The position numbers and the translations under genes are program-made. The notes under the pieces were generated by a model. It was not told the origin of the DNA. It was given only the letters and a program-made list of their open reading frames with translations, and searched no databases. 64,000 nt of DNA from Fen-1258 sp964441505 (GTDB lineage Bacteria > Bacteroidota > Ignavibacteria > Ignavibacteriales > Melioribacteraceae): assembly GCA_964441505.1 (NCBI GenBank), contig CAYTUV010000012.1:1-64000 (forward strand), given 5' to 3'. This document shows positions 17,494 to 25,585 of this stretch, piece after piece (position 1 is the stretch's first letter; every line of letters starts with the position of its first letter).

Positions 17494-17850
17494 TTAAAAA
17501 ATTAAAGGCGTGGAATTATAATTCTCTTCAATGCTTTGCCATTCAATAATTATACTTTCTTTTTCAATTTCGTTTATAAAATCATCCCCTGATAGGTATT
17601 GGCTGGTTGAATAAGGGTGTGCTTCTATAATTGGATATCTAATATTTACCTTAGAAAAAAGTTTTAAGTTATCAAAAATATTATTTGTAAACTTATCCGA
17701 TATAAGAAGTAAGTCTACATCGGAGGATAAATGAGCTGTCTCTCTAGCAAATGACCCGAAAAGCAATACTTTGTAAAAATTTAATCCAAGTGATTTGCAT
17801 TCGGAGACAAAAGATTTTGATATATTTATTGCAGTTTCTCTATTAACCAT
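17494..17850 (-). CDS. MNT-type nucleotidyltransferase-fold protein (antitoxin of HEPN/MNT pair)
   Basis: The 118-residue protein has the minimal nucleotidyltransferase motif 'LLFGSFARETAHLSSDVDLL' (G32-S33 and metal ligands D44, D46). A third possible carboxylate sits at E76 in 'YPIIEAHPYS'. In HEPN/MNT toxin-antitoxin systems the MNT protein neutralises the HEPN toxin, in studied cases by adding AMP to it. The catalytic residues seem intact here. It overlaps the upstream HEPN gene by 25 bases, which fits co-translation. Confidence 0.9.
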   Translation of the reverse strand: MVNRETAINISKSFVSECKSLGLNFYKVLLFGSFARETAHLSSDVDLLLISDKFTNNIFDNLKLFSKVNIRYPIIEAHPYSTSQYLSGDDFINEIEKESIIIEWQSIEENYNSTPLIF

Positions 17851-18221
17851 AATCTTATCTGTTTAATCTTTTCAATCATCTCCGTAGTGAATTTATTATC
17901 GCATATTCTATGCATTTCATTAATATAATCGGGATACCTTCCTTCTAATTGAAAGCGGTTCAAATTAAGTAAGAATTCGCTATGTTCATCCGATAAATTA
18001 AGTGGTGTTTGAGATAAAATTAAATTGAGATTATGCGTCTTGAGTGGAACATTGGACTGATTATATTTTATCCACTGCGCTTTGCATATTTTCTCTATAA
18101 CAAGATGGGCAAAAAATAATGCTTGTAGGTTTTTCTTCCCTTTTAGCAGAGCTTCTACTGCTTCCCAATCATCTTGTGATTGCTCCAACCAGTATTTGAT
18201 ATGTTCTTCTTTACTTTTCAT
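17826..18221 (-). CDS. HEPN-domain protein (putative RNase toxin of HEPN/MNT pair)
   Basis: 'IKYWLEQSQDDWEAVEALL' followed by 'FFAHLVIEKICKAQWI' and 'PLKTHNLNLIL' matches the HEPN domain of the PF05168 type in order and length (131 residues). HEPN toxins are metal-independent RNases that usually use an R-x4-6-H motif. Here the corresponding loop reads K-T-H and I see no clear catalytic arginine, so nuclease activity is doubtful. Order and overlap with the MNT gene define a standard two-gene module. It is divergent from the lipoprotein at 18398. Confidence 0.88.
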   Translation of the reverse strand: MKSKEEHIKYWLEQSQDDWEAVEALLKGKKNLQALFFAHLVIEKICKAQWIKYNQSNVPLKTHNLNLILSQTPLNLSDEHSEFLLNLNRFQLEGRYPDYINEMHRICDNKFTTEMIEKIKQIRLWLIEKLQ

Positions 18222-18397
18222 TCATTCTCAATTTAGTAATATTTTTCTTGCTATGCTATTTATAATATTAAAAAATTTCCATTTTTGCTCGCGTTACAAA
18301 AACGTCTTAAAAAAGCTAAAAAATCTTTTCAACTATTTTCTGCAAAAGCCCTCCAACGTGAGAATAATAGTAATAACAATTTACGAGGGAGTTGTTT

Positions 18398-19798
18398 ATG
18401 AAAAAGATCATTAAACAACTTTTAGTTGTCACATTTCTTTTTTTAGTCTCTTGCTCAACAATCCAGCAAATACAAAATATGATTGTGAGCACAAATAGTT
18501 ATTTCCGTGTTGAGAATTTTCCAAGTCAAAGAGAAGCTACACTTATAGGTACTTTTAGCGATTCTCAAGTCGAATTTATTTTTGAGTATTCAATACAAGA
18601 TGTATGGAAATCAACAATACGCACTGCCAAGAAAATAGAAGGTTTAACTCAATCGAAAGCAATAGGACTTACATTACCATCGTTAAGACCAATAGTTTTA
18701 ATAGATGAGGAAAAGTTTATTATACAAAATGGCAAAGTGGAGGATGCTGGTGATATTGGACGTATTAATTATGTTGGTTATGGAAGTGATGGGAAAGGAT
18801 GGGCGGATGAAATCATAATTCAATTATTTCCATTATCTAATAAACAAACAAAAATTTTAGTCAAGCGAAATCTTTATGAAGGAGAGCCGGTTGTAATTGA
18901 CAAATTCGGAACTTCTTTTAAAGACAAATTAGTAAAACGAACATCAAACGGAAATTATGAGCGTTGGGTAATAACTCAAATTGATGACGACCTACAAGGT
19001 AAACTCAAAAGGGGAACTATAGCAGTAAAACAACTAAAAAAAATTAATAATCCGATAGTAAATTTTTCATTTACTATTTCACCCAAACCAATCACTAAAA
19101 AATTTAATTTTTCAAAAATAATTACCTCACTTAATATCGCAGGTTATAGATATCAAAATAAGATCTTATTACAACAAATATTTAAAAACCTTGGTACTGA
19201 AGCTACTAATAATATTGATTTTGTTTTTCATGAACTAACAGGTTCTCTTGACAAAAATATTGATGATGTATTTAAGTCTAATGGATTTGAAGTCATTAAA
19301 ATATTTGAAGACTTCGAAAAATTAAATTATCCGGACCGTGAAGCCGTTTATTTAGTTTTAGATGAAAAAATTAATTTAAATATTATTGAATCGTATAATC
19401 CAAATCAAAAAACAAAAGTTGAAATCAAATCAAGTGCTAAACAAGATACATTGATGCCCACCATCTTATATGGTAAAATCAAGCTATCTGGGAATGCTGA
19501 ATTAGTTTTATACGAACCATTTTCGCGCGAAAAAATGTGGTCAAAGACAATAAATCTAGAAACTCATGAAAAAGATTTCTCACTCAGCTTTACATTTAAT
19601 CAGGAAGAGTACTATGGCGGTGAAATAAATAAAGAGAATTATATATTTGGTGAAGACTATCGAGCTGAGGCAATATCTCAAATTCTTTCGATCGAATATC
19701 CTAAAGTGATGAATAGTATTAATGATTCCATTAACTCCGAAGAAATTGTTAAATGTATAGATGCGGCTAAAAAACTTAGAGAAAAAAGAAAATATTAA
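18398..19798 (+). CDS. Uncharacterised lipoprotein
   Basis: The protein opens with 'MKKIIKQLLVVTFLFLVSCS', a lipoprotein signal with lipobox LVSC. A strong GAGGGAG precedes the ATG at 18398; an upstream TTG at 18392 is less likely. The mature part of about 445 residues is Lys/Ile/Asn-rich with mixed alpha/beta character and no recognised domain. Segments such as 'NFPSQREATLIGTFSDSQVE' and 'IGRINYVGYGSDGKGWADE' give no family match. The C-terminus is basic ('AAKKLREKRKY'). Its AT-rich codon use fits the accessory island. Function unknown. Confidence 0.75.
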   Translation: MKKIIKQLLVVTFLFLVSCSTIQQIQNMIVSTNSYFRVENFPSQREATLIGTFSDSQVEFIFEYSIQDVWKSTIRTAKKIEGLTQSKAIGLTLPSLRPIVLIDEEKFIIQNGKVEDAGDIGRINYVGYGSDGKGWADEIIIQLFPLSNKQTKILVKRNLYEGEPVVIDKFGTSFKDKLVKRTSNGNYERWVITQIDDDLQGKLKRGTIAVKQLKKINNPIVNFSFTISPKPITKKFNFSKIITSLNIAGYRYQNKILLQQIFKNLGTEATNNIDFVFHELTGSLDKNIDDVFKSNGFEVIKIFEDFEKLNYPDREAVYLVLDEKINLNIIESYNPNQKTKVEIKSSAKQDTLMPTILYGKIKLSGNAELVLYEPFSREKMWSKTINLETHEKDFSLSFTFNQEEYYGGEINKENYIFGEDYRAEAISQILSIEYPKVMNSINDSINSEEIVKCIDAAKKLREKRKY

Positions 19799-19878
19799 TT
19801 AAGGAGGGGAAAAAATTATAAATTTAGTTAAAGAGTAGAACATTTTTTCACTTTATTCATTTATATAATAGAGATAAA

Positions 19879-22272
19879 ATGATAAGCTTGAAAAATATTT
19901 TTATGATAGTTTTAGTATGGTTGATTGTCTTTCCAAAATTTGTACTTAGCCAGAACACATTTTCTATAAATCCAAATGGAATTTCAAGATTGTATTGGCC
20001 ATTTCCTAATTCACAATATCAGAATCCTACAACCGGAACAAATGGGTGGTATGTTACTTGTTCAGCAGGATGTATTGCTCCATGGAATACAGTTGGGCAT
20101 TTGGGAGGAGATTACTATGCAGATGATTGGAATTTAAGTGGAACTTTAGATTGTGGTGTTTCTTTTTTATCCCCTTTAAAAGGTACAGTAATTTTTGCTG
20201 GTGGCGATCCAACTTCAGGTTATGGATATAATATCATAGTTCGTTCAAGCGATGACTCAAATTTTGCATTTCGAATAGCACATCTTAATTCAATTTCGGT
20301 ATCAAATGGTCAAGATATTTTAGCAGGTCAAAAATTAGGTGAAATTGGGAATACTGGTTTATCTCAAGGTTGTCATGCCCACTGTGTATTGTATAAAAAT
20401 ATTACAAATATTTATTCGGATTCACAAACAGCTCTTCAGAGATTACAGCAAGGGTTAACATTAAGTGTAAGTGGTAATGCAAATCAATTTGCAGCCATGT
20501 ATTATTTCTCTGCACAAAATACTATTCAGAATGGATTAGCAAAAGTGTCTCAAGGTGTTTCCATTTCTCCGAATCCAATTAATATTGGAAATAATTTTCA
20601 ATCAACATTTACACTTCAAGAAACACTTGGTGCATCTATAACTTATGCATCCATAGTATGCGCAATTGTACAAGGTGGCTCTCATGTTGTTGATATGGAG
20701 GTAAAAAATAATGTAACAATACCAGCTAATGGTAGTTATCAATATTCTTCAACTCAACAATGGAGATTAACTGATCCGGCAGGGACTTATCAAGCTGTTG
20801 CAAGATGGAAAGATTCGAACGGAAACTGGTTTGATTTCACAACTACCAGTAATGGATTAAATTCAGTAGCATTTCAAGTACAGCAACCTTCACAAAAATA
20901 TTCTATCAGTGGTAAAGTTATTGATATAAATAATAACGGCATTGGTAGTGTAACAATGACGTTAACTGGAACATCTTCTGTTGTTGTGCAGACAGATAAT
21001 AATGGTAATTATAGTTTTACTAATCTTTCTAGCAATGGTAATTATGAGGTAACTCCTTCAAAAAATGGTTACAAATTTAATCCAGTTAGTTGGAAAATTG
21101 TTGGATTAAACCAGAATTGGACGACAATAAATTTTACAGGTACACAAACAAATTCCCAATTAAGAGCTATAACAATAAGTGGACAAGGTCAGTTATCAAA
21201 TTCTGGAATGCACTATAGTATTATCATTGACGTAGATCCAGTCGACAATAATGGAAACGGGAACGGACAAACTGGATTTATTAGATATTATTATGATGGA
21301 AGCACAGTAAATCTTACTGCACCAACAAATATATTTACTGACCAACCATTTGTTCGTTGGTTAAAAAATGGAGCGGTCTATTCAACTGATAGAAGTATAA
21401 GTATTGTAGTAAATGGAGATGCAGAATATACGGCAGTTTATGGCTATTCAGTTTCGGTTAGTAGTAATCCAAGTAATGGTGGTAGTGTAACGGGAGAAGG
21501 AAGTTACCTTGCTGGTAGTAACGTTACAGTAAATGCTGTTGCTAATCCTGAGTATACATTTATAAATTGGACGGAGAGTGGTTCGATTGTCTCTGAGAAT
21601 TCAAGCTATCCTTTTATTATTAATTTAAATCGGGTTTTGGTTGCAAACTTTTCAACTGGAAAAGGCATTCCTTCTCCTCCTTTACTTATTTCACCGAGCA
21701 ATAATCAAATTAATGTAGTCTGCGATCCAGTTGTGGTTTTTGAATGGAATTCAGTAGTTGGAGCTTCGTCTTATACTTTCCAAATATCTGAATATCAAGA
21801 TTTTAGAACATTATACGTATCGTTTCCGAATCCATCGTATAGAGTTAATTTTGGGGGCTTAGAATATGGGGAAACTTATTATTGGAGAATCAATGCGAAG
21901 AATAATATTGGTACTAGTGATTGGTCCCAGATATGGAAGTTTACAACAGTAAACGTTGTTAGTGTTAATGAACATGAATTGCCTCTAGATTTTCGATTGA
22001 TTCAAAATTATCCCAACCCTTTCAATCCATCAACTAAGATTAATTTTTCAATCCCAAATTCACAATTTGTTACACTAAAAGTGTATGATATTCTTGGAAG
22101 GGAATTAGCAACACTAGTAAACGAAGAAAAGTTGCCCGGTACTTACGAAGTGAAATTTGATGGTAGTACTTTACCAAGCGGGATTTATTTCTATCGTTTA
22201 CAAGCTGGTAATCCTTCGCTTGGCTCAGGACAAGGTTATTCAGAAACTAAGAAGTTATTACTCCTAAAATGA
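19879..22272 (+). CDS. Secreted M23-type metallopeptidase with carboxypeptidase-like, InlB-like and fibronectin-like domains and a T9SS sorting domain
   Basis: A Sec signal (residues 1-24, ending 'KFVLS') is followed by an M23/LytM-type domain. It has 'HLGGDYYADDW' (H74, D78), 'RIAHLNSISVSNGQ' (H135) and 'GCHAHCVLY' (H166, H168), the zinc and catalytic residues of peptidoglycan endopeptidases. Next come a carboxypeptidase regulatory-like repeat ('ISGKVIDINNNGIGSVTMTL'), an InlB-B-like repeat ('NPSNGGSVTGEGSYLAG ... FINW') and a fibronectin-like domain. From about residue 710 there is the C-terminal T9SS signal 'NYPNPFNPSTKINFSIP ... GIYFYRLQAG'. It should be exported through SprA and anchored or released outside. 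Residues 778-786 (NPSLGSGQG) are an insertion in the sorting domain. Substrate may be foreign cell walls. Confidence 0.88.
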   Translation: MISLKNIFMIVLVWLIVFPKFVLSQNTFSINPNGISRLYWPFPNSQYQNPTTGTNGWYVTCSAGCIAPWNTVGHLGGDYYADDWNLSGTLDCGVSFLSPLKGTVIFAGGDPTSGYGYNIIVRSSDDSNFAFRIAHLNSISVSNGQDILAGQKLGEIGNTGLSQGCHAHCVLYKNITNIYSDSQTALQRLQQGLTLSVSGNANQFAAMYYFSAQNTIQNGLAKVSQGVSISPNPINIGNNFQSTFTLQETLGASITYASIVCAIVQGGSHVVDMEVKNNVTIPANGSYQYSSTQQWRLTDPAGTYQAVARWKDSNGNWFDFTTTSNGLNSVAFQVQQPSQKYSISGKVIDINNNGIGSVTMTLTGTSSVVVQTDNNGNYSFTNLSSNGNYEVTPSKNGYKFNPVSWKIVGLNQNWTTINFTGTQTNSQLRAITISGQGQLSNSGMHYSIIIDVDPVDNNGNGNGQTGFIRYYYDGSTVNLTAPTNIFTDQPFVRWLKNGAVYSTDRSISIVVNGDAEYTAVYGYSVSVSSNPSNGGSVTGEGSYLAGSNVTVNAVANPEYTFINWTESGSIVSENSSYPFIINLNRVLVANFSTGKGIPSPPLLISPSNNQINVVCDPVVVFEWNSVVGASSYTFQISEYQDFRTLYVSFPNPSYRVNFGGLEYGETYYWRINAKNNIGTSDWSQIWKFTTVNVVSVNEHELPLDFRLIQNYPNPFNPSTKINFSIPNSQFVTLKVYDILGRELATLVNEEKLPGTYEVKFDGSTLPSGIYFYRLQAGNPSLGSGQGYSETKKLLLLK

Positions 22273-22287
22273 AATTGGAGAATAAGT

Positions 22288-22616
22288 ATGGACTTTCAAA
22301 ATAACTCCCGCTTCAAAACCTTACTCGCATTAGGTAAAACATTATCAACTGTTGGACAGATTATAATTGGTATTGGCAGTTTAATATCATTCTCGGGTTT
22401 AGTTAGTTGTATGGGTGGAGATGCATTCACCAAACCACTTGGTCTTTTGGCACTGCTATCTGGCTATCTGGATTGTTAATGGTTGGTTTAGGTTATCTGA
22501 TAGTAGCCAATGGTCAGATAATCTCTTGTTTTGTTAGTATGGAAGACAATACACACAAGACTGTAGAATTAATGGATGAGTTGAAAAGCCAATTACCAAA
22601 TTTTAATACAAAATAA
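22288..22616 (+). pseudogene. Small two-helix membrane protein broken by an 8-bp tandem duplication
   Basis: The frame from ATG 22288 (GGAG upstream) gives 'LSTVGQIIIGIGSLISFSGL' and runs to a stop at 22479. A second frame continues with 'GLLMVGLGYLIVANGQIISC' and a charged tail to 22616. The break lies at GCTATCTG repeated in tandem (22455-22462 and 22463-22470). Removing one copy joins both frames into one 106-residue protein with two membrane helices and the tail 'FVSMEDNTHKTVELMDELKS'. That tail pattern (ISxFVxxExNTxKTxELL) is common in small bacterial membrane proteins. The gene is therefore inactivated, switchable by slippage, or a read/assembly error. Function of the family is unknown. 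Confidence 0.75.
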
Positions 22617-22628
22617 TTTAAATAAGCC

Positions 22629-22648
22629 AGACGTTCCATGGAACGTCT
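22629..22648. repeat. Perfect 20-bp palindrome, dispersed-repeat type
   Basis: AGACGTTCCATGGAACGTCT is a perfect palindrome, followed by CTACG. The extended form with flanking GTAGAG/CTCTAC is a dispersed intergenic repeat I recognise from many environmental bacterial genomes. It lies 12 bases after the broken membrane-protein gene and could form a 10-bp hairpin, possibly ending that transcript, although no U-tract follows. Confidence 0.7.
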
Positions 22649-22719
22649 CTACGAAAATTAATTCTAGGGCACATATTAAAAATTACATTATATTTGCAAC
22701 AAAGAAGTCAGGTATTGGT

Positions 22720-22941
22720 ATGACCTTAACAAAAACAAAATCACATGTGAAAATCGCACGCAGCGATTGGGAAAAGATGAAGAAAAACCCTGCGCTTAGC
22801 GAAACTATTGAATTGCTGGAAGACATATCTGACATGGAAAAAGCAAAAAAAAATCAAGACAAGTGTATTTCTTTAGAACAATATCTTAAGAAACGTGGAA
22901 TATGGAATTCTAATCAAATGGATACTATTCGGTTGATGTGA
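22720..22941 (+). CDS. Small antitoxin-like protein (73 residues)
   Basis: The ORF starts at an ATG with AGG upstream and reads 'KSHVKIARSDWEKMKKNPAL', then 'TIELLEDISDMEKAKKN', then 'ISLEQYLKKRGIW'. The layout of an N-terminal strand followed by long charged helices is like Phd/RelB-type antitoxins. No toxin gene follows; the next feature is a dispersed repeat and then the convergent nfnB gene. It is probably an orphan antitoxin in the accessory island. The region upstream shares AAAATTAATTCTA with the region upstream of the 17292 small ORF, which may be coincidence in AT-rich DNA. Confidence 0.55.
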   Translation: MTLTKTKSHVKIARSDWEKMKKNPALSETIELLEDISDMEKAKKNQDKCISLEQYLKKRGIWNSNQMDTIRLM

Positions 22942-22958
22942 ATTTGAAATGTTAAAAA

Positions 22959-23044
22959 AATAGCACACAGATAACACAGATCTAACGGATTCACACTGAT
23001 TCATCCGCGAAGATCAGTATAATCAGCGTCATCAGCGTTCTATT
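22959..23044 (+). repeat. 86-bp dispersed repeat with terminal inverted repeats, copy 2 (intergenic)
   Basis: It begins AATAGCACACAGAT and ends CATCAGCGTTCTATT, with internal CAGAT/CGGAT/CTGAT words at about nine-base intervals turning into ATC words in the second half. It aligns end to end with the copy at 3628-3713 (minus strand) without gaps. It lies between convergent genes and may have been inserted as a unit. Confidence 0.8.
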
Positions 23045-23092
23045 ATTTTTCATTCCAAAAACATTGATGCACTGAATTGCCATTACAAAAAT

Positions 23093-24613
23093 TTAATTTA
23101 TAACAGTTCTTTCTTTTTCAATCTCTTCTGCAAGCATTTTATTAATTGCAGCTGCTGCGCGTCTTCCTTCTCCCATTGCAAGAATTACAGTAGCAGCACC
23201 GAGCACAATATCTCCGCCGGCAAAGATTTTATCAACAGAAGTTTTTTGTGTCTCATCAACAATTATATTACCCCATCTGTTAACATTGAGTTGAGGGGTT
23301 GTTTGACTTATCAACGGATTACTACTGTTACCAATCGCTACAATTACTGTATCAACATCAAGAATGAATTCACTATTTGGTATAAGTACCGGGCGGCGGC
23401 GGCCTGAGGCATCAGGTTCACCAAGTTCGTAGCGGACACATTCCATTTCTTTAACGCGTCCTTTTTCATTACCGATAATTTTTTGACCATTTTGTAAAAA
23501 TAAAAATTCAATTCCTTCTTCCTTGGCATGAGCAACTTCTTCTTTACGGGCAGGCATTTCAACTTCGGTTCTTCTATAAACTACATATACTCTTTCAGCA
23601 CCAAGCCGTTTTGCCATTCGTGCAGAATCCATTGCAACATTACCGCCGCCTAGAACTGCAACTCTTTTGGATGGATAAATAGGAGTATCGGCTTTCCCTT
23701 TTTCGAATGCTCGCATTAAGTTGGCGCGGGTTAAATATTCATTTGCAGAAAAAACTCCAACTAAATTTTCTCCTTCAATTCCCATAAACATCGGCAGTCC
23801 GGCACCGGTGCCAACAAATACAGCGTTGTAACCATCCTTATCCATCAAGTCAGTAAGTTTCCGTGTTCTGCCAACAACAAAATTCGTTTTGAACTCAACA
23901 CCCATTGCTTTAAGCACTTCAATTTCTTTATCTATAATATCATTTGGTAATCTGAATTCAGGAATTCCGTAACGCAATACACCGCCGAGTTTATGAAACG
24001 CTTCGAAGATTGTTACTTGATGACCTTCGCGTCTGCAATCTGCAGCAACGACTAATCCGGCAGGACCGCTTCCTACAACAGCAACTTTTTTTTCTGTATT
24101 CGGTTTAATTTCAGGTATCGCAATTTTGCCTGTTGCGCGTTCCCAATCGGCAACAAATCTTTCGAGCCGTCCAATTGCAACAGATTTTTCAACATCTTTC
24201 AATGCCTTGCCAACGGTACAATTAGATTGACATTGAGTTTCTTGCGGGCAAACTCTTCCACATATTGCCGGAAGGAGGGAAGCTTCTTTGATCACTCCAA
24301 CCGCATCTTCAATATGCCCGTGCGCTACGTGGTCTATGAAGCGAGGTATATCAATTTTAACCGGACAATCCTCAATGCAATTTTTCTTTACGCACTGAAG
24401 ACAGCGCATAGCTTCGATACGCGCTTGTTCCATGGTATAACCGAGAGCAACTTCATCTAAATTATGAGAGCGAATTTCCGGATCTTGCGCAGGCATCTCC
24501 TGCGCTGGAATTTTCATGCGGTCTTTGGTTTTTAACTCATCTATCTTTGTTAAATAATTGACAATTAACTTTTTGGCTTCTTCCGATAATTGTTCCGGAG
24601 TAAGATGACTCAT
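23093..24613 (-). CDS. nfnB: NfnB: flavoprotein/[4Fe-4S] subunit of NADH-dependent ferredoxin:NADP+ oxidoreductase (GltD-like)
   Basis: The N-terminus has two ferredoxin-like cysteine sets, C71/C74/C79/C83 and C118/C122/C128/C132, as in GltD/NfnB. Two Rossmann motifs follow: 'VVGSGPAGLVVAADCRREGH' for FAD and 'AVLGGGNVAMDSARMAKRLG' for NADPH. It ends with 'IFAGGDIVLGAATVILAMGEG'. With NfnA it catalyses flavin-based electron bifurcation, coupling NADH, reduced ferredoxin and NADP+ to make NADPH. The alternative, glutamate synthase small subunit, is unlikely because no gltA lies nearby and the partner is an NfnA homologue. It overlaps nfnA by four bases. Confidence 0.92.
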   Translation of the reverse strand: MSHLTPEQLSEEAKKLIVNYLTKIDELKTKDRMKIPAQEMPAQDPEIRSHNLDEVALGYTMEQARIEAMRCLQCVKKNCIEDCPVKIDIPRFIDHVAHGHIEDAVGVIKEASLLPAICGRVCPQETQCQSNCTVGKALKDVEKSVAIGRLERFVADWERATGKIAIPEIKPNTEKKVAVVGSGPAGLVVAADCRREGHQVTIFEAFHKLGGVLRYGIPEFRLPNDIIDKEIEVLKAMGVEFKTNFVVGRTRKLTDLMDKDGYNAVFVGTGAGLPMFMGIEGENLVGVFSANEYLTRANLMRAFEKGKADTPIYPSKRVAVLGGGNVAMDSARMAKRLGAERVYVVYRRTEVEMPARKEEVAHAKEEGIEFLFLQNGQKIIGNEKGRVKEMECVRYELGEPDASGRRRPVLIPNSEFILDVDTVIVAIGNSSNPLISQTTPQLNVNRWGNIIVDETQKTSVDKIFAGGDIVLGAATVILAMGEGRRAAAAINKMLAEEIEKERTVIN

Positions 24614-25464
24614 TGAAGCGCCTCCTTGTTCTTAATTTCTTGTTCGAGGTAACAACTGTGTGATTCCCTCTCAAGTTCTTTGTATGAATTCAAACGTGAC
24701 ATCATATTGTCAAAATCAACTTTGTGACCGTCAAATTCAGGTCCGTCAACACAAACGAATTTCACTTCCTTACCAACGTTAACTCTGCAGCCGCCGCACA
24801 TTCCGGTTCCATCAACCATAATTGTGTTTAGTGAGACTTGTGTGAAGACCTCGTATGGCCTGGTAGTTTCGGAAGAGAATTTCATCATGATTGGTGGTCC
24901 GATTGCTATAGCCATGTTTGGTTTAGGATTACGTTCACAAATTTCTTTCAAAGGTTCGGTTACAAGACCTTTGCGTCCATAGCTTCCATCATCTGTACAG
25001 AGAATAAATTCATCTGCAATATTTTTCATTTCTTCTTCAAGAATGATCAGATCTTTTGTGCGGGCGCCGATTATTGTAATTACGTGATTACCGGCTTTCT
25101 TTAATGCTTGTGCGATCGGGTGAAGCGGCGCAACACCAATTCCGCCGCCAACACAAACAACCGTTCCGAATTTTTCTATATGAGTAGGTTTACCTAATGG
25201 TCCCACAAGTGCGGGAATTTCATCCCCGACATTTTTTTCTGAAAGTTGGAGTGTGGTCTTACCGACTACTTGAAAAATAATTGTGATCGATCCTTCTTTT
25301 ATATCCGCATCTGCAATTGTAAGTGGAATCCTTTCTCCGTAATCTTCATCTATCTGCAAAATGATAAATTGTCCGGCGGCTCTTTCTTCAGCAATTAAGG
25401 GAGCGTGAAGACGCATCATGTAAACATCTTTTGAGAGTTGTTTCTTAAAAAGAATTTTACTCAT
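24610..25464 (-). CDS. nfnA: NfnA: FAD/[2Fe-2S] subunit of NADH-dependent ferredoxin:NADP+ oxidoreductase
   Basis: The protein has a ferredoxin-reductase fold: FAD segment 'ERIPLTIADADIKEGSITII', NAD-binding 'VVCVGGGIGVAPLHPIAQAL' and a C-terminal [2Fe-2S] motif 'VDGTGMCGGCRVNVGKEVKF' followed by C. In characterised Nfn enzymes this cluster is bound by one Asp and three Cys, and the Asp of 'VDGTGMCG' is present here. At 284 residues the length is normal. It is the first gene of a two-gene operon. The pair suggests an anaerobic or facultative metabolism in which ferredoxin pools supply NADPH (inference). Confidence 0.93.
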   Translation of the reverse strand: MSKILFKKQLSKDVYMMRLHAPLIAEERAAGQFIILQIDEDYGERIPLTIADADIKEGSITIIFQVVGKTTLQLSEKNVGDEIPALVGPLGKPTHIEKFGTVVCVGGGIGVAPLHPIAQALKKAGNHVITIIGARTKDLIILEEEMKNIADEFILCTDDGSYGRKGLVTEPLKEICERNPKPNMAIAIGPPIMMKFSSETTRPYEVFTQVSLNTIMVDGTGMCGGCRVNVGKEVKFVCVDGPEFDGHKVDFDNMMSRLNSYKELERESHSCYLEQEIKNKEALQ

Positions 25465-25585
25465 TAGTTCGCCTCTGTTTGGTGTAGAACTTATAGATCA
25501 TATTCAAAAACTATGGGTGGAAAAATATGGAATTCGATCGTATAGAAAAAAGTATTTTCTCATATTACTAGAAGAAATTCTATTT

